A stretch of 45,855 bases of DNA, taken from an uncultured Bacteroidales bacterium (lineage in GTDB: Bacteria > Bacteroidota > Bacteroidia > Bacteroidales > Paludibacteraceae). Each line of letters starts with the position of its first letter. Positions within the stretch are counted from its first letter, which is position 1. The position numbers and the translations under genes are program-made. Below the pieces are notes generated by a model. It was given only the letters and a program-made list of their open reading frames with translations, made no database searches and had not been told where the DNA came from. Shown one piece after another: positions 32,382 to 40,384 of this stretch. The DNA is taken from positions 1 through 45,855 of the forward strand of contig ONUF01000017.1 of NCBI GenBank assembly GCA_900321005.1. The letters are read 5' to 3'.

Positions 32382-33179
32382 ATGAGCATCGAAGAATGGA
32401 TAAGAAATAGAGAGCGGCACGGACAAGTAACCTTTTCTGCCGCAGAGGTACGCGAAGCATTCCCCACCCACTCGCCTAAAGGCCTGAAAACCGAATTGGG
32501 ACGCATGGTGAAGCGTGGACGGATTATTGCCGTGTATAGAGGCTTCTATGTGATTGTGCCGGTACAATATCAGCTAAAGCATATCGTACCGCCGCAATTC
32601 TATTTGGATGCGCTCATGCAATATATCGGCAAGCCCTATTATGTATGCCTGCTCTCGGCCGCCACGCTATACGCCGCAGCGCATCAGCGCCCCATGCAGT
32701 ATCAGGTGATGACCGTCATTCCACGCATATCCATGTCGAACAAGTATCCGTTAATCAGTTGGAATTATCGGACGGAGATTCCCGAGCACCTACTGGTTAC
32801 CCGGAATGCAGAGATGGGCATATTGCGTTATGCCTCTCCTGAACTAACCGCCATTGACCTGGTGCAGTTTGCTGACCATGTAGGCGGCTATCAACGTGCC
32901 GCTACCGTACTTGCCGAACTGATGGAATCCGTCGATATGCAGAAGATGGCGGATGCTATTCCCTATACTACTACGGCTACCGTTCAGCGATTAGGCTACT
33001 TATTGGAATTTGTATTGGAAGAACAGGACAAGTCCGACAAGTTGTTTGCTTTGCTGAAGGCGCAAGCGCCGAAATATCATACCATATGTATGAGCAATTC
33101 GCGCCCGCCGAGAGAGGATGCCCCGTCCAATCGCTGGCATGTGAACATGAATATTGATATTGAGATAGACGATATATGA
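32382..33179 (+). CDS. AbiEi-family antitoxin / transcriptional regulator
   Basis: This 265-residue protein is the antitoxin of a type IV AbiE system. An N-terminal winged helix (FSAAEVREAFPTHSPKGLKTELGRMVKRGRIIAVYRGFYVI) precedes the AbiEi domain with YLDALMQYIGKPYYVCLLSAATLYAAAHQRP and LTAIDLVQFADHVGGYQRAATVLAEL. In known systems AbiEi represses its own operon by binding inverted repeats and counteracts the toxin without direct contact. Its stop overlaps the toxin ATG (ATGA), the usual coupling. The absence of a full second HTH segment and the 265-residue length are normal. Confidence 0.88.
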   Translation: MSIEEWIRNRERHGQVTFSAAEVREAFPTHSPKGLKTELGRMVKRGRIIAVYRGFYVIVPVQYQLKHIVPPQFYLDALMQYIGKPYYVCLLSAATLYAAAHQRPMQYQVMTVIPRISMSNKYPLISWNYRTEIPEHLLVTRNAEMGILRYASPELTAIDLVQFADHVGGYQRAATVLAELMESVDMQKMADAIPYTTTATVQRLGYLLEFVLEEQDKSDKLFALLKAQAPKYHTICMSNSRPPREDAPSNRWHVNMNIDIEIDDI

Positions 33180-33997
33180 TTGACAGAGCCTCTATTATGG
33201 CATGGAACGAACATGCGCCATGGATAGAACCGTTTATGGTGGAACAAGATCTAATTATCTGCCGTGCGTTGGTGGATATCTTCAGCGACGGGTTTCTTCG
33301 CGAGCAACTGGCTTTCCGCGGAGGCACTGCCTTGCATAAACTGTACTTGCAACCGCAGCCGCGATATAGTGAAGATATCGACCTTGTGCAGATTCATCCG
33401 GGTCCGATCAAGCCTATTCTATATCGTCTGGGGGAAGTGCTCAACTGGTTGCCTGACCGTGTCACGAAACCTCGCCGTTTCAACAACACGATGGTCTTTC
33501 GTTTGGAGTCGGAGATTCCGCCGGTTCAGCCCATCCGTCTGAAACTGGAGATTAACTGCTATGAGCATTTCAATGTGTTGGGATGGCAGCATGTTCCCTT
33601 TGCCGTTGAGAACAGATGGTTCACCGGGCAATGCCAACTGACCACTTATGCGTTGGAAGAACTGCTTGGCACCAAACTGAGAGCACTATATCAGCGGAAG
33701 AAAGGCCGTGACTTGTTCGATTTATATGTTGCGCTCCAGTCTCCGGATGTCACTATTAATCTTGATAATGTGGTGACTTGCTATCAACGATATATGGAAT
33801 TTGTTGTTGAGAAAGCACCTACGTACAAGCAGTTTATCCAAAATATGGAATTGAAGATGCAAGACGAGGAGTTTTTAGGTGACACTCAGCATCTTCTCCG
33901 CAATGGTGCGACCTTTGACCCGCAAACAGCTTATGAATTAGTGAGAGAAAAGTTAATTGATCGTCTGACTCCGTCCTCCGCCTTAACCGACCGATGA
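33176..33997 (+). CDS. AbiEii nucleotidyltransferase toxin
   Basis: This 273-residue protein carries the nucleotidyltransferase motifs of AbiEii/AbiGii toxins: FRGGTALHKLY (48-57), with the GG of the GS-like motif, then RYSEDIDL (63-70) with the two metal-binding acids. A later block, TTYALEELLGTKLRALYQRKKGRDLFDLY, is the family signature. AbiEii toxins use nucleotides to modify targets such as tRNA acceptor ends, which stops growth in phage-infected cells. The gene follows abiEi with a 4-base overlap. The stop codon's last base is the first base of the right 19-bp repeat arm. Confidence 0.9.
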   Translation: MIDRASIMAWNEHAPWIEPFMVEQDLIICRALVDIFSDGFLREQLAFRGGTALHKLYLQPQPRYSEDIDLVQIHPGPIKPILYRLGEVLNWLPDRVTKPRRFNNTMVFRLESEIPPVQPIRLKLEINCYEHFNVLGWQHVPFAVENRWFTGQCQLTTYALEELLGTKLRALYQRKKGRDLFDLYVALQSPDVTINLDNVVTCYQRYMEFVVEKAPTYKQFIQNMELKMQDEEFLGDTQHLLRNGATFDPQTAYELVREKLIDRLTPSSALTDR

Positions 33998-34015
33998 CCG
34001 AGAGATGACCGAGAG
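33997..34015 (-). repeat. Right arm of the 19-bp inverted repeat, within 11-bp tandem repeats
   Basis: ACCGAGAGATGACCGAGAG mirrors 31905-31923 exactly. It lies inside about two and a half tandem copies of an 11-base unit (ACCGAGAGATG) directly after the abiEii stop codon. Confidence 0.85.
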
Positions 34016-34047
34016 ATGACCAATTTTTATATATTGGAAAATTTTAG

Positions 34048-34070
34048 TATCTTTGCACGCCAAAGCGTGC
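34048..34070 (+). promoter_or_regulatory. -7 box with start-site hairpin of the restriction-modification operon
   Basis: TATCTTTG at 34048-34055 is followed by the perfect palindrome GCACGC/GCGTGC with loop CAAA (34055-34070). The -33 element is weak. The bases TATCTTTGCACGC and GCGTGCAGA are identical to those of the DUF1295 promoter read on the other strand. Confidence 0.65.
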
Positions 34071-34116
34071 AGACAACAAAGAAATAAATTACACTACATA
34101 ATAAAATCATACAACG

Positions 34117-36168
34117 ATGGCACAACAATCCGTAGAACCTCAAATTGCCGACCTCGCTAACGGCTGGCTCAAACAGTACAAACTCAAATATTTTATTGAG
34201 CAAGACGCGCCCAACGCTGAAATCAAGAATGCGTTGCTTGAATATGAGTCTAAACAAGGTGGTACTGGCGGCAATCGTCCCGACTGCAATTTGCTGCTCC
34301 AAGATAGTCAAGGCGAGTGGTGGCCTGTTCTTATCGAATACAAAGGCTACAAGGACAAATTGGTCAAACTGGACAAGGAAGGACAAGTTGCCAATCGGAA
34401 TACCAAGGGAAATCCTGAATACAAAAATATCAGCCAGTATGCTGTCAACGGTGCTGTTCACTACGCCAATGCGTTATTGCACTACACCGCCTATGAGCAT
34501 GTTATTGCCATCGGCATCACTGGTTACAAGGATTCTGCCACTCTTGAGTTGCATCATGAGTTGGGCGTTTATTATGTAGGAAAAAGCAACTTTGGTGTAG
34601 GACAACGCATCGGCGATTATACCGATTTGTCATTTCTTGCACCAAAACATTTCGAATCCTTCATAGAGAAGGTTCGTAATTTGAGCATTGATCCTGACGA
34701 ACTAGAAAAGCTCAAGCAACACCGAGAACAAGAGATCAATGCCAGTCTTGTCAAACTAAATAATGAGATTTTCAAAGAAGAAAAGGGACTATTAGAGAAG
34801 GACAGAATCTACCTTGTTGCTGCAACGATTATTGCTACATTAGGCGTTCCTAATAAAGTAAAACCGTTGGAGAAAAGCGACTTACGGTCTTCACAAGAAC
34901 TTGGTAGCCGTGACGGAGACATCATAACTCAGAAAATTAAGAATTTTCTTGCAGATGAAGACAAGCGAATCCCCGCAGACAAACAGTCTTTGATTGTTCG
35001 CACATTGGAGAATACGCTAACGAACGAAAACATCAACCGTGCAGAAAATGGAGAGAGCCAACTCAAGCGTGTTTTCGTGAAAATATATGACGATTTAGGC
35101 ATGTACTATAAAATTGGTCTTACTACTGATTTCACCGGTCGTCTATTCAACGAAATGTATCAATGGCTCGGATATACAAAAGACAAACTGAATGATGTAG
35201 TACTTACACCTTCATACGTAGCCACACTTTTGGTTCGTTTAGCTCGCGTAAACCGCAATAGTTACGTATGGGACTTTGCTACAGGTAGCGCAGGTCTGTT
35301 GGTTGCGGCTATGAACGAAATGCTTGTGGATGCCAAAGCAAACATTCATTCCCCCGAAGCTCTTGCGCGTAAGGAAGCAGAAATTAAAGCCAACCAATTA
35401 TTGGGTCTTGAAATATTGACCGATATATACATGCTCGCTATCATTAACATGATACTCATGGGAGACGGTCGTTCTAATATTCTAAACCAAGACTCTCTTA
35501 ATGGATATTCTGGCAACTATTTATATTCTAAACCCAATGAATATTTCCCTGCTGATGCATTCGTACTAAACCCGCCTTATTCTGCTCCGGGAAATGGTAT
35601 GGTATTCGTAGAACGTGCACTTTCCATGATGTGCCATGGCTATGCGGCCATCATTATTCAAAACTCGGCAGGTAGTGGAAAGGCTGTTGATTACAACAAA
35701 CGCATTCTTCAGCACTCTACTCTATTGGCAAGTATCAAAATGCCATTAGATCTTTTCATCGGCAAAAGTAATGTACAGACTTACATATATGTATTCCGCG
35801 TTGGCGAAGCGCATAAAAGCGATGACATTGTACGCTTCATTGACTTTAGCAATGATGGTTATACACGCACGAATCGTAAAAAAGCATCTATCAATTTGCG
35901 AGATACAAACCATGCTCGTGAGCGCTACAAAGAAGTTGTGGATATAGTTCGTATTGGCAAATCTGCTATCAAATACATTGATCCTAAGAATTTCTACGAA
36001 GGGCATATTGACCCGACAAAAGGAGATGATTGGAATCAGTCAGTTCCTATGGACACTCGTCCGACATTAAGTGATTTCCGCCGCACCGTGGCAGATTATC
36101 TCGCATGGGAAGTATCTAATCTCCTCAAAAACAAAAAAGATGAGGAGGATGGCCTGGGAAAATTTTAG
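34117..36168 (+). CDS. BcgI-like type IIB restriction-modification subunit (nuclease plus N6-adenine methyltransferase)
   Basis: This 683-residue protein has an N-terminal PD-(D/E)xK-like nuclease (RPDCN with Asp56, then WWPVLIEYKGYKDK with Glu74 and Lys76). The C-terminal N6-adenine methyltransferase has motif I WDFATGSAGLL (385-395) and motif IV NPPY (485-488). This order matches the A subunit of BcgI-type systems, in which one polypeptide both cuts and methylates and a separate subunit sets the sequence. No separate HsdR gene is present, as expected. The stop TAG overlaps the start region of the specificity gene and is followed at once by a 15-bp inverted repeat. Confidence 0.88.
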   Translation: MAQQSVEPQIADLANGWLKQYKLKYFIEQDAPNAEIKNALLEYESKQGGTGGNRPDCNLLLQDSQGEWWPVLIEYKGYKDKLVKLDKEGQVANRNTKGNPEYKNISQYAVNGAVHYANALLHYTAYEHVIAIGITGYKDSATLELHHELGVYYVGKSNFGVGQRIGDYTDLSFLAPKHFESFIEKVRNLSIDPDELEKLKQHREQEINASLVKLNNEIFKEEKGLLEKDRIYLVAATIIATLGVPNKVKPLEKSDLRSSQELGSRDGDIITQKIKNFLADEDKRIPADKQSLIVRTLENTLTNENINRAENGESQLKRVFVKIYDDLGMYYKIGLTTDFTGRLFNEMYQWLGYTKDKLNDVVLTPSYVATLLVRLARVNRNSYVWDFATGSAGLLVAAMNEMLVDAKANIHSPEALARKEAEIKANQLLGLEILTDIYMLAIINMILMGDGRSNILNQDSLNGYSGNYLYSKPNEYFPADAFVLNPPYSAPGNGMVFVERALSMMCHGYAAIIIQNSAGSGKAVDYNKRILQHSTLLASIKMPLDLFIGKSNVQTYIYVFRVGEAHKSDDIVRFIDFSNDGYTRTNRKKASINLRDTNHARERYKEVVDIVRIGKSAIKYIDPKNFYEGHIDPTKGDDWNQSVPMDTRPTLSDFRRTVADYLAWEVSNLLKNKKDEEDGLGKF

Positions 36169-36206
36169 CCCCACTTGACATTAAGCTACGCAATGTCAAG
36201 TGGGGC
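36168..36206. repeat. 15-bp perfect inverted repeat at the start of the specificity gene
   Basis: GCCCCACTTGACATT (36168-36182) and AATGTCAAGTGGGGC (36192-36206) flank a 9-base loop (AAGCTACGC). The left arm contains a run of four C (36169-36172). With three C instead of four, the reading frame from ATG 36149 would be continuous into the specificity gene. Confidence 0.9.
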
Positions 36207-36224
36207 CAATATAGGCTTGATGAA

Positions 36225-37766
36225 TTGTTTGAAATACAAAACACGTCAAGTTTTAACACAGATAGATTAACAGAAGGCAATGAGTATGACTATGTCACTC
36301 GTACTTCTCTCAATCAAGGAATATTGCAATCTACTGGTTTTGTAAATGATACGAATATCAATCCTGCTGGTACTTGGAGCCTTGGTTTACTTCAAATGGA
36401 CTTCTTTTATCGCAATAAACCTTGGTACGCAGGACAATTTGTTAGAAAAATTGTCCCTAAGATTCATATACCCCAAAGGGCTATATTGTTTTTTCAGACT
36501 ATTCTAAACATGCAAAAGTCTGTTTTGTTACAAGTTCTTGTGCGCAATGTTGATGAGACATTTCGCAATATTAATGTACAATTACCTCAAACTAACAACG
36601 GAGACATAAATTTTACATTTATAGAAGAATTCTTGCGCGAACTCGAGAGGGCGCGCTTGCGCGAACTCGAGGCTTACTTGAAGGCTACCGGGCTTGATAA
36701 TTATGAACTTACCGAAGCAGACAAAGATGCACTTCGCAACTATAAAAATCTGCAATGGAAAGAATTCAATATAAAAGAACTATTTGGAGCCTCAACACGT
36801 GGAAGACGTCTTAAAAGCGAAGACCGTATTCCTGGTATATTACCTTTTGTAACAGCAGGCGAAGCTGAAACCGGAATCTCCGCTTTCATCGGCAATAATG
36901 TGACTGTTTTTGAGAGCAACACTACCACTATAGATATGTTTGGGTCTGCCAAATATCGTAACTACAAATACGGTGCAGACGACCATGTAGCAGTAATTCA
37001 TACAGAAAAGCTACAAAAGCATGCTGCTATCTTTGTGACTTCCGCTTGTCATCAAGCCGCACACACGGGTAAATTTAACTATGGCAACAACTTTTATGCA
37101 AAAGATGCAGATGAGTTATACATTATGCTACCGACTGCAGATGGCAAGCATCCGGATTTCAACGCAATGGAAAGACTGATTGCTGCCATGCAAAAGATTG
37201 TTATTGCAGATGTTGCCAAATATACTGCCCGCAATCTGGAAGCTACGCAAGAAGTTATCGACAATCAAGAAGAACGACAAGAGCCCGCCATCACTCCTCT
37301 GCATATTTATGACATCTATCAGCCGGGGCGCATTCCTTTGTATACACTCCGCGCTGCCTGCGGATATTTCGATGAAGGAGAAGTGCCCGAACCAGAAGGT
37401 TGGATTGATGCTACAGGGAATGGCTTTACGCCAGACCCCAAGCGGCACTTTGCCATCCACGCCAAAGGCGATTCGATGCTCCCAAAAATAAAAGACGGTG
37501 ACATCTGCATCTTTGAATGGTATAACGCCGGCACACGTAATGATGAGATTGTGCTTACTCAAAGCCGCGAATATGATCCGGAATATGGAGGCAAATACAC
37601 CATCAAACGCTATCACAGCGAGAAGGTTGTTTCCGAGGAAGGGTGGCAGCACAGCAAAGTCGAACTCCGCCCCCTCAACCCCGATTTCGATACAGTTGAG
37701 CTAACCGAAGATGACGATATCCGCACCATCGGCATCTTCAAATGCGTGCTATTGTTAAATAATTGA
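36225..37766 (+). CDS. Specificity subunit (BcgI/HsdS-like) fused to a LexA/UmuD-like S24 peptidase domain
   Basis: The uninterrupted frame (513 residues from TTG 36225) has two target-recognition units with a helical spacer each (ELERARLRELEAYLKATGL and NLQWKEFNIKELFGASTRG start unit two). A complete S24 domain follows: predicted self-cleavage pair Cys379-Gly380 (TLRAACGYFDEG), catalytic Ser417 in AKGDSMLPKIKDGD and Lys461 in YTIKRY. Spacings are like those of UmuD (38 and 44 against 36 and 37). The true start is probably ATG 36149 (MAWENFSP...LDIKLRNVKWGQYRLDELF), which needs removal of one C from the run 36169-36172. As written, the N-terminal 25 residues are out of frame. The second unit aligns with that lost start (QWKEFNIKELF against KWGQYRLDELF). 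Confidence 0.82.
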   Translation: MFEIQNTSSFNTDRLTEGNEYDYVTRTSLNQGILQSTGFVNDTNINPAGTWSLGLLQMDFFYRNKPWYAGQFVRKIVPKIHIPQRAILFFQTILNMQKSVLLQVLVRNVDETFRNINVQLPQTNNGDINFTFIEEFLRELERARLRELEAYLKATGLDNYELTEADKDALRNYKNLQWKEFNIKELFGASTRGRRLKSEDRIPGILPFVTAGEAETGISAFIGNNVTVFESNTTTIDMFGSAKYRNYKYGADDHVAVIHTEKLQKHAAIFVTSACHQAAHTGKFNYGNNFYAKDADELYIMLPTADGKHPDFNAMERLIAAMQKIVIADVAKYTARNLEATQEVIDNQEERQEPAITPLHIYDIYQPGRIPLYTLRAACGYFDEGEVPEPEGWIDATGNGFTPDPKRHFAIHAKGDSMLPKIKDGDICIFEWYNAGTRNDEIVLTQSREYDPEYGGKYTIKRYHSEKVVSEEGWQHSKVELRPLNPDFDTVELTEDDDIRTIGIFKCVLLLNN

Positions 37767-37824
37767 CTGTAAACAACATGCAGATGTATTGCTGCGAATC
37801 CAAAAAATATTAATCTAATACTAT

Positions 37825-40233
37825 ATGATTTCTAAAGTTTCGTACATCAAAAATTTTGCAGTATTCCAAGATTTCAATTGGGATAATTCTATTTGTGATG
37901 CTGATGGCAATATATTGGAGTTCAAAAAGAACAACATAATCTTTGGTCATAATTATTCTGGGAAAACTACATTGTCAAGGATTGTTAGATCATTAGAAAG
38001 GAAAAAATTGCCTGAAAAATACGATAATCCTCAATTCTCGATAAAAATCAATGGTGTAGACATAACGGAAACAGATTTGGAAACATGTGGTGATACCATA
38101 AGAGTTTTCAATGAAGACTTTGTAAGAGAAAACTTAGCTTTTATAACCAATCCAGATGACGCATCAATAGTGCCTTTTGCTGTTGTTGGAGAAGGAAATG
38201 TTGAAATCACCACGAAGATAAATGATATTAATGATGAACTCGGTGACGAAGGAAAAGAAGAAGGACATCTAAAAACAAAGCTTTATAAAGAACAAGAAGA
38301 AAAAAATAAAGCATATTTGGAGGCGAAAAAAGCATATGATGATGCGCAAAATTCTTTGAACTATAAATTAAGTCAAAAAGCAAATGGCGATAGAGAGCAC
38401 TCCATTAAATACGATCCTATTTATGGAATGCCCGCTTACACATTCAATGCTTTAGTGAGAGATATTAATGAGATTCATAACACATCATACAAACCACTTA
38501 CGAAAGAAGAAATACAACAGAAAAAAGACATGGTTCGGGAAGACGCTAAAAATAACATATCCGAACCTAAACAATTGAAAATTTCATTCGAAGATATAAA
38601 TAAAACGGTAAGGGGTCTTCTTTCTCGCAAGGCAGGGAAAAGTGAAAAGATTGAAGAATTGGTAAAAGATGCAGCTTTGCAAAGATGGGTAGAACAAGGA
38701 AAACTATTGCATCAAGGCAAGAGAACTGTTTGTGCATTTTGTGGCCAAGAAATTCATAAAAACAGATGGGAACAATTAGAGAAACATTTTGACACAGAAC
38801 TTGCAGAAGTTAACGAATCCCTTGATGCACAATACAATGAATTGCAAGAACTCATTAACCGGGTTAACTCCTATTATGCTTTAAACAAATCTGAATACTA
38901 TAGCAGCCTAGCACCCGATATCGATAATTTTACCACAATTTGGGATTCTTTAAAGAAAAACATTATTTCATATCTTAAAACTTTGCAAGAGCAAATAGAG
39001 GAAAAAAGAGGAAAACTTTTTGAGCCAATTGAATTTAATGAAACTAAAGATTTCACTGGGGAATTAGACGATATCTATTCAACTTTAATCGCTATCATTC
39101 AAAAACATAACGGCTACACAGCTTCCATAACAACTCAAAAGAAGGAAGCGCAAACCGCGTTAAGATATGATGCGGTGTACGAGTTTGCAAAAACGATCAA
39201 TTACCAACAAGAGATTATAAATATTTCTAAATTAGATGATACAGCTAAAAATAAGAAAAAGGAACTTGATGATATCAATGAAATAATTAATAACAAAAAG
39301 AAAGAAATAGAGTCTCTTAAAAAACAGATAAATGATGAAGAAAAAGGAGCCGAGAAAGTAAATGAATATCTCACAGGATTCTTTGGACATCAATATCTAT
39401 CATTAGAAGCATTCAAGGAGGGAGAGGATAAACCCTATCGGTTCACGATAGTAAGAGATGGGAAACCGGCATATCATCTAAGCGAGGGCGAATGTAGCTT
39501 AGTGGCTTTTTGCTATTTCATGGCGCGTTTGGAGGATAATATAACAAAAGGAACTCAACCAATCATATGGATAGATGATCCAATATCAAGTTTGGATGCA
39601 AATCATATTTTCTTTATTTATTCATTGATCAATGAGAAAATTGCGAGCCGAGAAGATTCATATCAACAATTGTTTATATCTACACACAATCTCAATTTTT
39701 TGAAGTATCTCAAACGACTTCCAGGAGCAGATAACGAAATAAATAATAAGCCAAATGAAGGCAAACGGAAATATAGACATTTACTTGTACAAAGAAAAAA
39801 TATGTGTTCTGATATTCTCATAATGCCCAATTATTTGAAGGAATACATAACTGAATTTAATTATTTATTCAAACAAATATACGATTGTGCAACCTTGGAT
39901 ATTACAGATGATAATTATGCTACAATTTATAATTTTGGCAATAACGCTCGAAAATTCTTAGAGTTATATTTGTATTATAAGTATCCTAAAAGTATGAAAG
40001 ACCGCGACAGGTATACCAAGTTTTTTGGCTCTGAGGATAAAATACCTACTATTTTAATTGAACGAATTAATAATGAACACTCCCACCTTTCTGGTAGCTT
40101 TGAAATAGGCGGAACACCGGTAGTAGTTCCGGAAATGAAAAAGGATGCACAGTTCATTTTGAAAACGATTAAAGAAAAAGACAACGACCAATATAATGCT
40201 CTCTTAGAGAGTATCGGAGCATCCATTGAGTGA
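37825..40233 (+). CDS. RloC/PrrC-like AAA_13 ATPase with zinc hook, candidate anticodon nuclease
   Basis: This 802-residue ABC-type ATPase has Walker A GHNYSGKTT (41-49), signature LSEGE (552-556), Walker B IIWIDDPISSLD (580-591) and an H-loop STHN (619-622). Between two coiled coils stands a CxxC zinc-hook candidate (VCAFCGQ, Cys303 and Cys306), as in Rad50 and RloC. The C-terminus resembles the PrrC anticodon-nuclease domain: NNARKFLELYLYYKYP gives Arg709 and Glu713 (spacing four), and RINNEHSHLSG gives His754. PrrC, kept silent by a restriction system, cleaves tRNA-Lys when phage disable that system; RloC combines this with DNA sensing. The gene follows the specificity gene by 58 bases and is much richer in A+T. 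Confidence 0.82.
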   Translation: MISKVSYIKNFAVFQDFNWDNSICDADGNILEFKKNNIIFGHNYSGKTTLSRIVRSLERKKLPEKYDNPQFSIKINGVDITETDLETCGDTIRVFNEDFVRENLAFITNPDDASIVPFAVVGEGNVEITTKINDINDELGDEGKEEGHLKTKLYKEQEEKNKAYLEAKKAYDDAQNSLNYKLSQKANGDREHSIKYDPIYGMPAYTFNALVRDINEIHNTSYKPLTKEEIQQKKDMVREDAKNNISEPKQLKISFEDINKTVRGLLSRKAGKSEKIEELVKDAALQRWVEQGKLLHQGKRTVCAFCGQEIHKNRWEQLEKHFDTELAEVNESLDAQYNELQELINRVNSYYALNKSEYYSSLAPDIDNFTTIWDSLKKNIISYLKTLQEQIEEKRGKLFEPIEFNETKDFTGELDDIYSTLIAIIQKHNGYTASITTQKKEAQTALRYDAVYEFAKTINYQQEIINISKLDDTAKNKKKELDDINEIINNKKKEIESLKKQINDEEKGAEKVNEYLTGFFGHQYLSLEAFKEGEDKPYRFTIVRDGKPAYHLSEGECSLVAFCYFMARLEDNITKGTQPIIWIDDPISSLDANHIFFIYSLINEKIASREDSYQQLFISTHNLNFLKYLKRLPGADNEINNKPNEGKRKYRHLLVQRKNMCSDILIMPNYLKEYITEFNYLFKQIYDCATLDITDDNYATIYNFGNNARKFLELYLYYKYPKSMKDRDRYTKFFGSEDKIPTILIERINNEHSHLSGSFEIGGTPVVVPEMKKDAQFILKTIKEKDNDQYNALLESIGASIE

Positions 40234-40384
40234 AATGTTTATGGCTAACAAACAAAAGCAATAAAATTAGAGTACCATCGAATATAATCGGCTAATCAGG
40301 TAGCAAGGGTTATCAATTGGCGTATTATCAATATATCCATAGCGATTTGTTATAGTCCCAGAATATTTTCTAAAAATCTATATT

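Noticed and set aside
36127-36143. Programmed -1 frameshift on the A-rich run near the end of the BcgI-like gene, making a fusion with the specificity subunit
   Set aside because: In the shifted frame a TGA (36141-36143) follows at once, so the slip could not produce the fusion.
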